Origin: F23-B02 sp963620985
GTDB taxonomy: Bacteria > Bacillota > Clostridia > Oscillospirales > Oscillospiraceae
NCBI GenBank assembly: GCA_963620985.1
Contig: CAVFCI010000005.1
Location: 1 to 64,000, forward strand
Reading direction: 5' to 3'
DNA length: 64,000 nt
Shown here in pieces: positions 40,416 to 49,539 of this stretch. Positions within the stretch are counted from its first letter, which is position 1. Every line of letters starts with the position of its first letter. The translations under genes and the position numbers were made by a program. The notes beneath the pieces are model-generated. The model saw only the letters and a list, made by a program, of their open reading frames with translations, ran no database searches and was not told where the DNA came from.

Positions 40416-41827
40416 ACGGACACCTCCTTTTCCTGATACGGAATACGAACAGTGACCCTTGTTCCGATGCCCTCACTGCTGGCGATAGACAGGCCGTATT
40501 CCTCTCCGAATTGCAGCTGAAGCCGCTGATGAACGGCGGATAGGCCGAAGCCCACCCGCGTGTTGCTCTTCATGGCGCTTTGCAGGCTTTCAAGCCTCTC
40601 CCGAGTCATTCCGATGCCGTTATCCTCGACCTGCAAAATGACATCTCCGCCCTCCCTGTGGCCGCTGATACGGATAAGTCCGACAGAGCGTTTGAGCTTA
40701 ATGCCGTGGTACAGGGCGTTTTCCACCAGAGGCTGGAGCGTCAGCTTGGGGATGAGAGCGCCGTGCAGCTCCGGATCAATATCCACGGTATATTCCAGAA
40801 TGTTCTTATACCGTACATGCTGTATCTGAAGGTAGCTGCGCACATGCAGCTCCTCTTCCTCCAGCGTTATCACGTCCTCGCCCTTGCTCAGAGAATGGCG
40901 GAAAAAGTCCGAGAGATTCGAGACCATATCCACCGCCTCCTCTGTTTTCTCCGCCTCTATGAGCCATATGATGGTATCCATCGTATTATAGAGAAAATGG
41001 GGGTTTATCTGCGCCTGCAGCAGGGCGAGCTCCGTTTTGCGCAGGCTTTCCTGACGCTGCTGCGACTCCTTCATCTGCGCGTCCAGACGGGCGATCATCT
41101 GCTCCATGCCCACGCTCAGGGTCTGTATCTCCGGCACCTCCGAGCGGACGGGCTCGCGCAACGAAAGGTCGCCCTCTTTTACCTCCTGCGCACGCTGCGA
41201 CAGCGCTACGAGAGGGTCGGCAATGGAGCGGCTCAGCCTGATGCTGTATCGCAGCAGCGCCGTGATGGCGGCAGCCGTTATCAGGGTGATCAGCACGATC
41301 TCGATGCCGAGGCGCTCCGTGACATTTTGCTGCACCGCGTTCAGCTCCGCGGCCTCAAGGTAGAGATAGGTATACATATAGTCCTGCACCAGCGACGTGA
41401 GGATATAAATATTGTTTTCCAGCTGACTGAGCCGGCTGTCATAGTCCGTGGTGCTCTGTATCTGATATATCTTCTCCTCCAGATTCTCGCACAGATCCAG
41501 AACGCTGGTTATGGCCTGACGGCTGTCCTTCTGAGTTGTTGTATCTATCAGTGCCTTCGCCAGCTCCTGCGCCGCATTGACCTCCGCGACGGGCAGTCCC
41601 TCGGAGTACTGGCTTTCGATGACGTAGTAATACATCTTCTGATCTATATTGTTTTTGAATTCCTGATTGAATTCCGAGGCCATGGTCACATTGTGCAGCA
41701 GGCGGGCATAGTGGCTGTTGAAGCTGAGCATCATTGCAAGGGCGGAGGTCAGTATCACCGCCAGCAGCACGCTGATAGCCACGACCAGCCGGTGCAGCCC
41801 GTCCTGCACGGAAAACATCCTGCTCAT
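40412..41827 (-). CDS. sensor histidine kinase, YesM type
   Basis: 471 residues. Two membrane segments (about 12-32 and 180-200) enclose a helical extracytoplasmic sensor. A HAMP-like segment (LSRSIADPLVALSQRAQEVKEGDLSL) and the His_kinase core follow, with phosphoacceptor His in QAQINPHFLYNTMDTI. The ATP-binding part includes LQPLVENALYHGIKLK, EDNGIGM and GFGLSAVHQRL. It overlaps the response regulator gene by four bases. It probably senses arabinose or arabinosides through the lipoprotein encoded next. Confidence 0.92.
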   Translation of the reverse strand: MSRMFSVQDGLHRLVVAISVLLAVILTSALAMMLSFNSHYARLLHNVTMASEFNQEFKNNIDQKMYYYVIESQYSEGLPVAEVNAAQELAKALIDTTTQKDSRQAITSVLDLCENLEEKIYQIQSTTDYDSRLSQLENNIYILTSLVQDYMYTYLYLEAAELNAVQQNVTERLGIEIVLITLITAAAITALLRYSIRLSRSIADPLVALSQRAQEVKEGDLSLREPVRSEVPEIQTLSVGMEQMIARLDAQMKESQQRQESLRKTELALLQAQINPHFLYNTMDTIIWLIEAEKTEEAVDMVSNLSDFFRHSLSKGEDVITLEEEELHVRSYLQIQHVRYKNILEYTVDIDPELHGALIPKLTLQPLVENALYHGIKLKRSVGLIRISGHREGGDVILQVEDNGIGMTRERLESLQSAMKSNTRVGFGLSAVHQRLQLQFGEEYGLSIASSEGIGTRVTVRIPYQEKEVSV

Positions 41828-43446
41828 TTTCTTCCCTTTCCGGCGCGATACTCCCTCGGAGTGCAGCCCTGCGTCTTTTTGAACAGGAAGCTGAAATAAT
41901 GGGGATCCTTGTACCCCACCGCCAAGGCGATCTCTCCCGAGCGGAGCTCCGAGTCATGCAGCAGCTCCCGCGCCTTTTCCATCCGCTTTGCCGTCAGATA
42001 TTCCACGAACGTCGTCCCCATCTCCTGACTGAACACGGCGGACAGGTAGTTTGCGCTGATGTTGACCTCCTTTGCGACACGGTTCAGGGAAATATCCTCG
42101 TTCTGGAAGTTTGCGTCAATATAGCAGACCGCCTGCTTGAGCAGGCTTCTGTACTGCCTTCCCGCCGCCTTGTCGCGCAGCTCTATCGCGCGCAGCAGGA
42201 TATCGGAAAGGTATCGGTTCAGATCGTCCCGCGTCACATTCTGCCCCACCATATCCAGACAGCTGAGCGCCGACAGGAAGTCCTTCTGCGAAATACCCAG
42301 CCCCTTAACGAACTCGGTCGCCGTAAAGCGGACGCTGAGCATGAGATATTGGCAAAAGGGCTTGAAGCCCGTCGCGTCTCCGAGGCTGTTGATATACTCA
42401 TCCACGAAGCTGGAGACCTCCTGCGCTCCGGCATCCTGCATCACGCCGGTCAGCACCGCCGGACTGAGCTTGCTCACGTCAAGATTCTCCAGATCATTCT
42501 CCGTGTCAGGGGCTGTCAGGAGGCTGACCGTTTCGCCCGTCAGAATATGCTGCGAGGGAACGATATGGCGGTAGGCCCACAGGCGCGAGACCTCATTGAA
42601 GCACTCCGACAGAGTGCTGAGCCTCTGTGTGGGCTTTCCCGCCGCGACATACCAGTTCTGCTCGGGATCGTAGGTCTCGTACAGCTCCTGCACCTTGCTC
42701 ACGCAGCGCCGGACGGTCTCATCTATTTTGTCGCTGTCGCCCTTTATTACGAGCGCATAGGTGCTCAGGCTCCATCGGAACAGGATATATTCCGGATATT
42801 TCAGAAAATGCGCCACCAGTCCGTCCCGAATGCGGGCGCTCGGCTCGGAGTAGCCGTCGGCCACGCCGTGCTGATCCGGCACGGCGGAGATCAGGGCAAT
42901 GGTAAATGCCTGCGCCCGAAGATCCAGCCCCAGCTTTTCGGCTCTTTCGTATATCTGCGGCACTGGCAGCCGCCCCGATACGATCTCTTCAAAAAGACGG
43001 CGGCGGGCATACTGCTCGTAATCCTGCGCCTCGCGCCGGAACTGCGCCGTGTAATTCATGCGGGCGCGCTCTCCCTCTATCTTTTCTCTGACCTCGTCCA
43101 GAACGGTCATCAGCGCATTTTTTGTAATGGGCTTGAGCAGATACCTCTCCACGCCGATGCCGATGGCCTGCCGTGCGTATTCAAAATCGTCATAGCCGGA
43201 GATGATTATGACCTTCATATCCGGAAACTCCTGAAGCACCAGCCTGCTCAGAGCCAGCCCGTCCATGAAGGGCATGCGGATATCGGTGATCAGCACATCC
43301 GGCTTCGCCTGACGGATCAGCGGCAGCGCCATTTCCCCGTCTCCGGCCTCGCCCGCAAAGCTGTATCCGCATTGCGCCCAAGGCACCGTATCCCGCAGGG
43401 TCTCCCTGATGATGCTCTCATCCTCCACCAAAAACACTCGCAGCAT
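41824..43446 (-). CDS. AraC-type response regulator, YesN type
   Basis: 540 residues. The receiver is at 1-120 with Asp55 (VLITDIRMPF) and VEDE at the start. A long middle domain is followed by a C-terminal AraC helix-turn-helix pair (about 435-540: NRVAKEVNISANYLSAVFSQEMGTTFVEYL ... LAVGYKDPHYFSFLFKKTQGCTPREYR). It is the output of the kinase encoded downstream and probably activates the neighbouring arabinose transport and catabolic genes. GGAAGGGGG precedes the ATG. Confidence 0.92.
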   Translation of the reverse strand: MLRVFLVEDESIIRETLRDTVPWAQCGYSFAGEAGDGEMALPLIRQAKPDVLITDIRMPFMDGLALSRLVLQEFPDMKVIIISGYDDFEYARQAIGIGVERYLLKPITKNALMTVLDEVREKIEGERARMNYTAQFRREAQDYEQYARRRLFEEIVSGRLPVPQIYERAEKLGLDLRAQAFTIALISAVPDQHGVADGYSEPSARIRDGLVAHFLKYPEYILFRWSLSTYALVIKGDSDKIDETVRRCVSKVQELYETYDPEQNWYVAAGKPTQRLSTLSECFNEVSRLWAYRHIVPSQHILTGETVSLLTAPDTENDLENLDVSKLSPAVLTGVMQDAGAQEVSSFVDEYINSLGDATGFKPFCQYLMLSVRFTATEFVKGLGISQKDFLSALSCLDMVGQNVTRDDLNRYLSDILLRAIELRDKAAGRQYRSLLKQAVCYIDANFQNEDISLNRVAKEVNISANYLSAVFSQEMGTTFVEYLTAKRMEKARELLHDSELRSGEIALAVGYKDPHYFSFLFKKTQGCTPREYRAGKGRK

Positions 43447-43526
43447 ACGAATCCCCCTTCCTTTTTTACAGACAGTATAACATACGGTGCTCCGACCGTG
43501 AATCTTTTTCCTGAAATCTCTGTAAA

Positions 43527-43574
43527 AAACAGCCCTGCTTCGCAGCTTAGTGCAGGAAACAGGGCGGTTTTGTC
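43527..43574 (-). terminator. terminator of the arabinose catabolic operon
   Basis: Stem AAAAC(A)GCCCTG with CAGGGC(G)GTTTT around a 22-base loop. On the minus strand it is followed by GTTTTTTAC. Confidence 0.65.
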
Positions 43575-44265
43575 ATGTTTGTCCGTAGTAGGCGTTCTTT
43601 CCGTGCTTGCGCAGGTAATGCCTGTCCAGCAGCTCCTGCTGCATGGGTGTGATCTGCGGGCTCAGAGCGGCGGTATGGAAGGCCATGAATGCAAGCTCCT
43701 CCAGAACCACCGCGTTGTGAACGGCGTTCTTGGGATCCGTTCCCCATGTGAACGGGCCGTGGGAATGCACGAGCACCGCGGGGATATCATCGGCAGACCT
43801 GTCCGCAAAGGTCTCGACTATGACCTTGCCTGTCTCCGCCTCGTACTCGCCACCGATCTCGGCAGGGCTCATGCGGCGCGTACACGGGATCTCGCCGTAG
43901 AAATAGTCGCCGTGGGTCGTGCCGTAGGCCGGTATTCCCCGCCCTGCCTGAGCAAAGGAGGTAGCCCAGCGCGAGTGCGTATGCACAACGCCTCCGATAT
44001 TCGGAAAGGCTCTGTACAGCGCCGCATGTGTGGCCGTATCGGAGGACGGCTTCCATCTGCCCTCGACCCGCTCTCCCGTTGACAGGGAAACGACCACCAT
44101 ATCCTCCGGCATCATATGCTCGTAGTCTATGCCGCTGGGCTTTATGACCATAAGCCCGCTCTCTCTGTCCACACCGGACACATTGCCCCATGTAAAGGTC
44201 ACAAGTCCGTGCTTCGGCAGCTCAAGATTTGCCTCGCAGACCTGTTTTTTCAGTTCTTCCAGCAT
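43573..44265 (-). CDS. araD: L-ribulose-5-phosphate 4-epimerase
   Basis: 230 residues, full length for AraD. It belongs to the class II aldolase/epimerase fold with metal-binding histidines in VVHTHSRWA and LVHSHGPFTWG. The signature GNVSGVD and phosphate site KPSG are near the N-terminus. It converts L-ribulose 5-phosphate to D-xylulose 5-phosphate for the pentose phosphate pathway. GGAGG precedes the ATG. It lies 30 bases after araA in the order B-A-D. Confidence 0.96.
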   Translation of the reverse strand: MLEELKKQVCEANLELPKHGLVTFTWGNVSGVDRESGLMVIKPSGIDYEHMMPEDMVVVSLSTGERVEGRWKPSSDTATHAALYRAFPNIGGVVHTHSRWATSFAQAGRGIPAYGTTHGDYFYGEIPCTRRMSPAEIGGEYEAETGKVIVETFADRSADDIPAVLVHSHGPFTWGTDPKNAVHNAVVLEELAFMAFHTAALSPQITPMQQELLDRHYLRKHGKNAYYGQT

Positions 44266-44295
44266 AAGTAGCTTTTACCTCCGTGCCCGTGCCCT

Positions 44296-45759
44296 TCATC
44301 TGAGCTTCCATGCGAGATCCTTCAGGAACAGCTCCTGCTCCAGAGCCTCCACGCTGCTGTCCCTTGTGATGTGGACAAACTCCACGTCCATCATCCGCGC
44401 CCAGTCCTTCATCTGCCCGGCGCTCACGTCGTAGCTCAGGACGGAATGGTGCGCACCGCCTGCGGTGATCCAGCATTCAAGGCCGGTCTCAAGGCTCGGC
44501 ATGGCTTGCCACATGACCCGCGCGACCGGCAGGTTGGGCATTTCCATGATAGGCTTGACGCAGTGGATATCCTGACAGATCAGGCGGAAGCGCCCGCCCA
44601 TGTCGATCAGAGTAGCTACGATGGCATCTCCCTCTTTGCCCTCGAAAACCAGACGTGCGGGGTCCTCGCGGTCTCCTATGCCCAGCGGGTGCACCTCGAT
44701 GCGGGGTCTCTGCGCCGCCACAGAGGGGCAGACCTCCAGCATATGCGCGCCCAGACTGTACTTGCCTCCCTCGGCCAGATGATAGGTATAGTCCTCCATG
44801 AACGCGGAAGCGCCGTTGCCGCCCTCGCCCATGACCTTCATGACGGCGGTCATGGCGGCGACCTTCCAGTCGCCCTCGCCGCCGTAGCCGTAGCCGTTGG
44901 CCATCAGGTTCTGTGAGGCCAGACCGGGAAGCTGCTTCATTCCGTACAGATCCTGAAACGTGTTGGAGAAGGCGGCGCAGCCCTCGGCATCCATCATTTT
45001 CTGAATGGCGAGCTCCTCACGCGCCTGATAGCGAACGGTCTGCGTATCGTCGGTGGCAAAATCGTATCTTTCGGCGTATTCGGCCATCTTCGCGTCGATC
45101 TCCGCATCGCTCACCGCGTCCATGGTCTCCACCAGCTGTCCCACAGGCCATGTGTTCACCTGCCAGCCGAGCTTTATCTGCGCCTGCACCTTGTCGCCCT
45201 CGGTAACGGCGACCTCGCGCATATTATCGCCGAAGCGCATGACCTTCAGCTCTCTGCTGAACGCCGCGCCCACGGCGGCCTTCATCCAGTCGCCCAACCG
45301 CTTGAGAACAGAGCTCTCCTGCCAGTGACCGGCGATGACCTTTCTGGGCATGCGCATTCTGGCCGCGATAAAGCCGTGCTCCCTGTCGCCGTGTGCGGAC
45401 TGGTTGAGATTCATGTAATCCATGTCGATCTCTTCGTTGGGGATTTCCCTGTTGTACTGGGTAGCAAGGTGGCAGTAGGGCTTTTGCAGGCTCGCAAAGC
45501 CGTTGATCCACATTTTAGATGGCGAAAAGGTGTGGCACCATGTCACGATACCGGCGCAGCAGGGATCATAGTTTGCCTCGCGCACCACGTCGCTGATCTG
45601 GGCATTGCTCATGGCCGTGACCTTGTACACCAGCGGATACGGGAGCTCCCTGCTCATTTCGGCGGCCATTTCCTCTGCGCGCCGCGCAACCGTCGCCAGC
45701 ACCTCAGGGCCGTACAGAGCCTGAGAGCCGACGATAAACCAAAATTCATATTTTTTCAT
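44296..45759 (-). CDS. araA: L-arabinose isomerase
   Basis: 487 residues, typical of the hexameric AraA that interconverts L-arabinose and L-ribulose using Mn2+. The start FWFIVGSQALYGPEVL and the internal CAGIVTWCHTFSPSKMWI, LATQYNREIP, GYGGEGDWK and ITAGGAHHSVLSYD are conserved. AGGAGG precedes the ATG. Confidence 0.97.
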   Translation of the reverse strand: MKKYEFWFIVGSQALYGPEVLATVARRAEEMAAEMSRELPYPLVYKVTAMSNAQISDVVREANYDPCCAGIVTWCHTFSPSKMWINGFASLQKPYCHLATQYNREIPNEEIDMDYMNLNQSAHGDREHGFIAARMRMPRKVIAGHWQESSVLKRLGDWMKAAVGAAFSRELKVMRFGDNMREVAVTEGDKVQAQIKLGWQVNTWPVGQLVETMDAVSDAEIDAKMAEYAERYDFATDDTQTVRYQAREELAIQKMMDAEGCAAFSNTFQDLYGMKQLPGLASQNLMANGYGYGGEGDWKVAAMTAVMKVMGEGGNGASAFMEDYTYHLAEGGKYSLGAHMLEVCPSVAAQRPRIEVHPLGIGDREDPARLVFEGKEGDAIVATLIDMGGRFRLICQDIHCVKPIMEMPNLPVARVMWQAMPSLETGLECWITAGGAHHSVLSYDVSAGQMKDWARMMDVEFVHITRDSSVEALEQELFLKDLAWKLR

Positions 45760-45783
45760 GATAATTACCTCCTGTCGGGGAAA

Positions 45784-47322
45784 TCAGAGATGTTCGATGG
45801 CCGCCCGCTCAACGTTCAGGCCGTCCATAAATCTGCTCAGATAGGCGCGGAAGCCGGAAGCGTCCTCCGCATCGGGCTCCAAAACCTCAGCGGAGGCTGA
45901 GGCAAACACCCTTTGCTCCAGATATTCCTCCAGCGAGAGCCCGCCGCCCTCCGTCAGGAAGGCGGCCAGCAGCGCCATTCCGTAGGGGCCGCCCTCACCG
46001 GCGGTCTTCATGACCCACACCGGCGCATTAGTGGCGGCAGCCATATACCGCTGCCCGACGACCGGCGTTTTGAACAGTCCGCCGTGTCCCGTCATTCTGT
46101 CGATGAGCACATTTTCCCTGTGCAGCAGCTCCATGCCGGCGGCCAGCGTCGCCATCGTGGAATACAGCTGAGCCCTGATGAAATTGGCCAGCGTCAGCGG
46201 CTTGGCGGGGTCACGCACGACCAGAGGCCGTCCCTCGTCAAAGCCGGTCACAGGCTCACCGGCCTGATAGTTGCAGACCGTAATGCCGCCGCAGTCGGCA
46301 TCGCCCTCCAGACTCTTCTGATAGAGCCTTGTGAACAGCTCGCCCGTGTCCGCCTCAAAGCCCAGCTCCCGAAATGCCTCACCGAACATTCCGATCCATG
46401 CATTCATATCGGAGGTGCAGTTGTTGCAATGCACCATCGCCACGGGTCTGCCCGTGGGCGTTGTTACCATGTCGATCTCCGGATAGACCCTCGACAGCAT
46501 TTTTTCCAGCACCACCATTGCAAAAACCGAGGTCCCTGCGGAAACATTGCCGGTTCTCGGCGCTACTGCATTGGTCGCGGTCATGCCCGTGCCCGCGTCG
46601 CCCTCGGCAGGCGCAAGAGGGATACCGGCGGGCAGCAGACCGCCCAGTCTTTCTGCCCCCTCCGCGGTGAGCACACCGGCCTTTGCACCGGCGGGCAGAA
46701 CCTCGGGAAGCAGCTCCTCCAGCCGCCACGGGAGGCCGCGTTCTGCGATAAGGGCGTTGAATTTCTTGAGCATTTCCCTGTCGTAGCAGCCGTTCGCGCT
46801 GTCAATGGGGAACATGCCGGAGGCCTCGCCTATGCCCACGCAGCTGCGCCCAGTCAGGGCGTGGTGAACATAGCCCGCAAGCGTCGTGATATGAGCCAGC
46901 CTCGAAACGTGCGGCTCCTCGTTGAGCACCGCCTGATACAGGTGGGCAATGCTCCAGCGCTGTGGAATATTGAAGCCGAACAGCTCCGTCAGCTCCTGCG
47001 CGGCTCTGCCGGTGATCGTGTTCTGCCACGTTCTGAACGGAACCAGCAGATTCCACTCGCTGTCAAAGGCAAGATAGCCGTGCATCATAGCGGAAACGCC
47101 CATTGCGCAAACGTCTTCCCTGTTTTCAATTCCTGAAACGGCGGCTCTCAGCCCCGTCCAGACCTCGTCAAGGTCATAGGTCCAAACGCCGTTTTCATAC
47201 GACGATGCCCATGTATAATCCCCCGAGGACACCGGAGAGAAGCCCTTGTCAATGGCGACCGCTTTTATTCGGGTGGAGCCCAGCTCCACACCCAGAAAGA
47301 CGGGATTTTCTTTTCGTTGCAT
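45784..47322 (-). CDS. araB: FGGY-family kinase, L-ribulokinase of the arabinose operon
   Basis: 512 residues of the FGGY carbohydrate kinase family. The N-terminal ATPase loop GVELGSTRIKAVAID, the substrate loop (VSAMMHGYLAFD) and the C-terminal nucleotide motif (MTGHGGLFKTPVVGQRYMAAA) are present. Its position directly before araA and araD makes ribulokinase the obvious role, phosphorylating L-ribulose. It is not the long AraB type of enterobacteria (about 560 residues), and xylulokinase activity cannot be excluded. GGAG lies ahead of the ATG. Confidence 0.88.
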   Translation of the reverse strand: MQRKENPVFLGVELGSTRIKAVAIDKGFSPVSSGDYTWASSYENGVWTYDLDEVWTGLRAAVSGIENREDVCAMGVSAMMHGYLAFDSEWNLLVPFRTWQNTITGRAAQELTELFGFNIPQRWSIAHLYQAVLNEEPHVSRLAHITTLAGYVHHALTGRSCVGIGEASGMFPIDSANGCYDREMLKKFNALIAERGLPWRLEELLPEVLPAGAKAGVLTAEGAERLGGLLPAGIPLAPAEGDAGTGMTATNAVAPRTGNVSAGTSVFAMVVLEKMLSRVYPEIDMVTTPTGRPVAMVHCNNCTSDMNAWIGMFGEAFRELGFEADTGELFTRLYQKSLEGDADCGGITVCNYQAGEPVTGFDEGRPLVVRDPAKPLTLANFIRAQLYSTMATLAAGMELLHRENVLIDRMTGHGGLFKTPVVGQRYMAAATNAPVWVMKTAGEGGPYGMALLAAFLTEGGGLSLEEYLEQRVFASASAEVLEPDAEDASGFRAYLSRFMDGLNVERAAIEHL

Positions 47323-47377
47323 CTAACTTTTCTCCTTTTCAGGCAGCCGCGCTCCGCACGGCTGGCCGGTGATTCGG

Positions 47378-48430
47378 TCAGTTTGAATTTTTCTTGTTCT
47401 TCCGCATGAGGACGACGCTCTGGATAACAAGGAACAGGCAGATCATGGCGGCAACGGTGATGTTCGTCCACCATGCCTCATCCAGTCCCAGAGAAGAGAC
47501 GATGTTCTTGATCGTGCCCAGAGAAAGGACACCGAAGAAGGTTCCGATGATATTGCCCACGCCGCCTGTCAGCATCGTTCCGCCGATGATGGAGGAGGCG
47601 ATGGCGTTCATTTCGGCGCCGCTGGCGTGAGAGGGCGAGCCCGAGCCGACATGCATGAAATACACAAAGCCGCCGATGCCCGCCAGAGTGCTGCACAGCA
47701 GGTGCGCCAGAAACTTGGTGCGTCTGACGTTGATGCCCAGCATGTTCGCACTGTTCATATTGCCGCCCACCGCGTAGAAGCTGCGTCCGAGCCTGCTCCA
47801 GCGCAGCAGGACAAAGAGCAGGATAACGATCACGACGGCAACTATCACCCCGGGCTCGACATAAGCCGGAACATATTTGCCCAGCCTGTTCATGCTGCCC
47901 ATTCCCGGGACGTAAATGCGCGTGGCCTTGAGCGCCTGAAAGCCCTCATGGGCAACGTTGAACTGAGTGGAATTGACAATGGTCGTCATGCCCTTGGCGA
48001 AAAACATTCCCGCCAGCGACACGATAAAGGGCTGTATCTCCAGATAGGCGACCAGATAGCCCTGCACCAGGCCGAAGGCAACGCCTATCCCCAGCGCCAG
48101 CAGCATCGCCGTGGCTACGCTGCCGTCCTTATAGTCCAGATGCACCGCGCAGCTCATGCACACCAGCGCCGTCAGCGTGCCGACGGAGATGTCGATGCCG
48201 CCGGTGATCATGACGATGCTCATGCCGCACGAGAGGATGATAAGCGCCGCGTTGTCGTTGAGGATGTTGAAAAACGCCTGCGGCTTTTTGAAGCCCGAGC
48301 CGAGAAGCACCACGGCGCAGACATACATGACAAGGAATACCGCAATGGTTATCATCAGCAGAAGATTTGTATCGGAAAGGCCGCCTGCTTTGGTGAGCCT
48401 TCCGTTTTTTACTGCAATTTTGGGTGCCAT
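47378..48430 (-). CDS. sugar ABC transporter permease (YjfF type)
   Basis: 350 residues with about nine or ten hydrophobic segments; BPD_transp_2 family of the ribose/galactofuranose importers. LSCGMSIVMITGGIDISVGTL is the typical core motif. The ATG at 48430 has AAAGGAGG ahead and follows the first permease by one base. It works with the permease at 48432-49538 as a heterodimer. Confidence 0.92.
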   Translation of the reverse strand: MAPKIAVKNGRLTKAGGLSDTNLLLMITIAVFLVMYVCAVVLLGSGFKKPQAFFNILNDNAALIILSCGMSIVMITGGIDISVGTLTALVCMSCAVHLDYKDGSVATAMLLALGIGVAFGLVQGYLVAYLEIQPFIVSLAGMFFAKGMTTIVNSTQFNVAHEGFQALKATRIYVPGMGSMNRLGKYVPAYVEPGVIVAVVIVILLFVLLRWSRLGRSFYAVGGNMNSANMLGINVRRTKFLAHLLCSTLAGIGGFVYFMHVGSGSPSHASGAEMNAIASSIIGGTMLTGGVGNIIGTFFGVLSLGTIKNIVSSLGLDEAWWTNITVAAMICLFLVIQSVVLMRKNKKNSN

Positions 48431-48431
48431 A

Positions 48432-49538
48432 TCAAGCCGCCTCCTTTGCCGCACGTCCGGGGTTAAGACGCTTCCACAGTCTGGCCGTTCTCTCCCTCAC
48501 AATAGGTGCGCTCATGACCACGAGCAGGATGACCACGACCGCCTTGTATGCCGGCAGCGCATCGGAGGCCACATTGAACCTGTACAGCGTTGTGGTCAAA
48601 AACTGAATGACATACGCGCCGAGGATAGAGCCCCACATATTGAACTTGCCGCCGCTGAGCGCATTTCCGCCCAGCGCGACCGCAAGGATCGCATCCATTT
48701 CGATGTCCTTGGCGATAACGGAATAGTTGATGCTGGATATCCTGCTGACCTTTATCAGCGCAGCCACCGCCACGCACAGTCCCAGCAGCACGTAGGTCAG
48801 GAACTTTATGAAGGCGGGGTTTATGCCGTTTAAGCGCGAGGAATTGCTGTTGATGCCCACCGACTGGGTATACAGTCCCAGATTGGTGAATTTGAGCACA
48901 AGCATGATAACGATCACGCAGGCCGCCGCGATAAACACGGGAGTGGGCACGGGGATGCCCGGGATAAAATTGCCGAAGTAGCCGAAGCTCGGATCGCTGA
49001 TGATCGGGAGCTGATTGTTGTTTATCCATGCCGCGATGGAGCGTCCCGCGGTGTACAGGATCAGCGTCGCCACCATTGGCTGGATCTTGAAATAGGCCAC
49101 CAGCACACCGTTGAACGCGCCGAAGAGCATGGCCGCGCCGCAGCCTGCAAGAAACGCAACGATGATGGGCGCCTGCATGGTCTCCGGCCTCGCGCCGGCA
49201 TCGCCGCACAGAACGCACAGCATGACCGAGCCTGCAATGGCGATCGTCGCGCCGACGGAGATATCCTGACCGCCGGAGGCCGAGGTCACCAGCGTCATAC
49301 CGATGGCGAGGATAACAAGCTCTGAGGCGTTATTCAGAATGGTTATAACAGAGCCCGACAGAACGGGGTCTCCGTTGCTGTTCTGCACCATTGTGATCTT
49401 GAAAAAGCTGGGGTCGATGATAAGGTTGAATATCACGAGAAGCAGAAGCGCCGCAACGGGAATAAATATCTGATGCCGCACCAGCGCCTTCAGCGCAGTG
49501 CCTGCGCTCTTTTTCTCGGGAGACTTGGATCGTGCCAT
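48432..49538 (-). CDS. sugar ABC transporter permease (YtfT type)
   Basis: 368 residues; BPD_transp_2 membrane protein with the conserved IGMTLVTSASGGQDISVGATIAIAG and LALGGNALSGGKFNMWGSILG regions. AGGAGG precedes the ATG at 49538. Stop and start with the ATPase upstream are one base apart, so translation is coupled. Confidence 0.92.
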   Translation of the reverse strand: MARSKSPEKKSAGTALKALVRHQIFIPVAALLLLVIFNLIIDPSFFKITMVQNSNGDPVLSGSVITILNNASELVILAIGMTLVTSASGGQDISVGATIAIAGSVMLCVLCGDAGARPETMQAPIIVAFLAGCGAAMLFGAFNGVLVAYFKIQPMVATLILYTAGRSIAAWINNNQLPIISDPSFGYFGNFIPGIPVPTPVFIAAACVIVIMLVLKFTNLGLYTQSVGINSNSSRLNGINPAFIKFLTYVLLGLCVAVAALIKVSRISSINYSVIAKDIEMDAILAVALGGNALSGGKFNMWGSILGAYVIQFLTTTLYRFNVASDALPAYKAVVVILLVVMSAPIVRERTARLWKRLNPGRAAKEAA

Positions 49539-49539
49539 A

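Noticed and set aside
41899..44082. 727-codon plus-strand frame
   Set aside because: Antisense to the response regulator and araD; no family resemblance.
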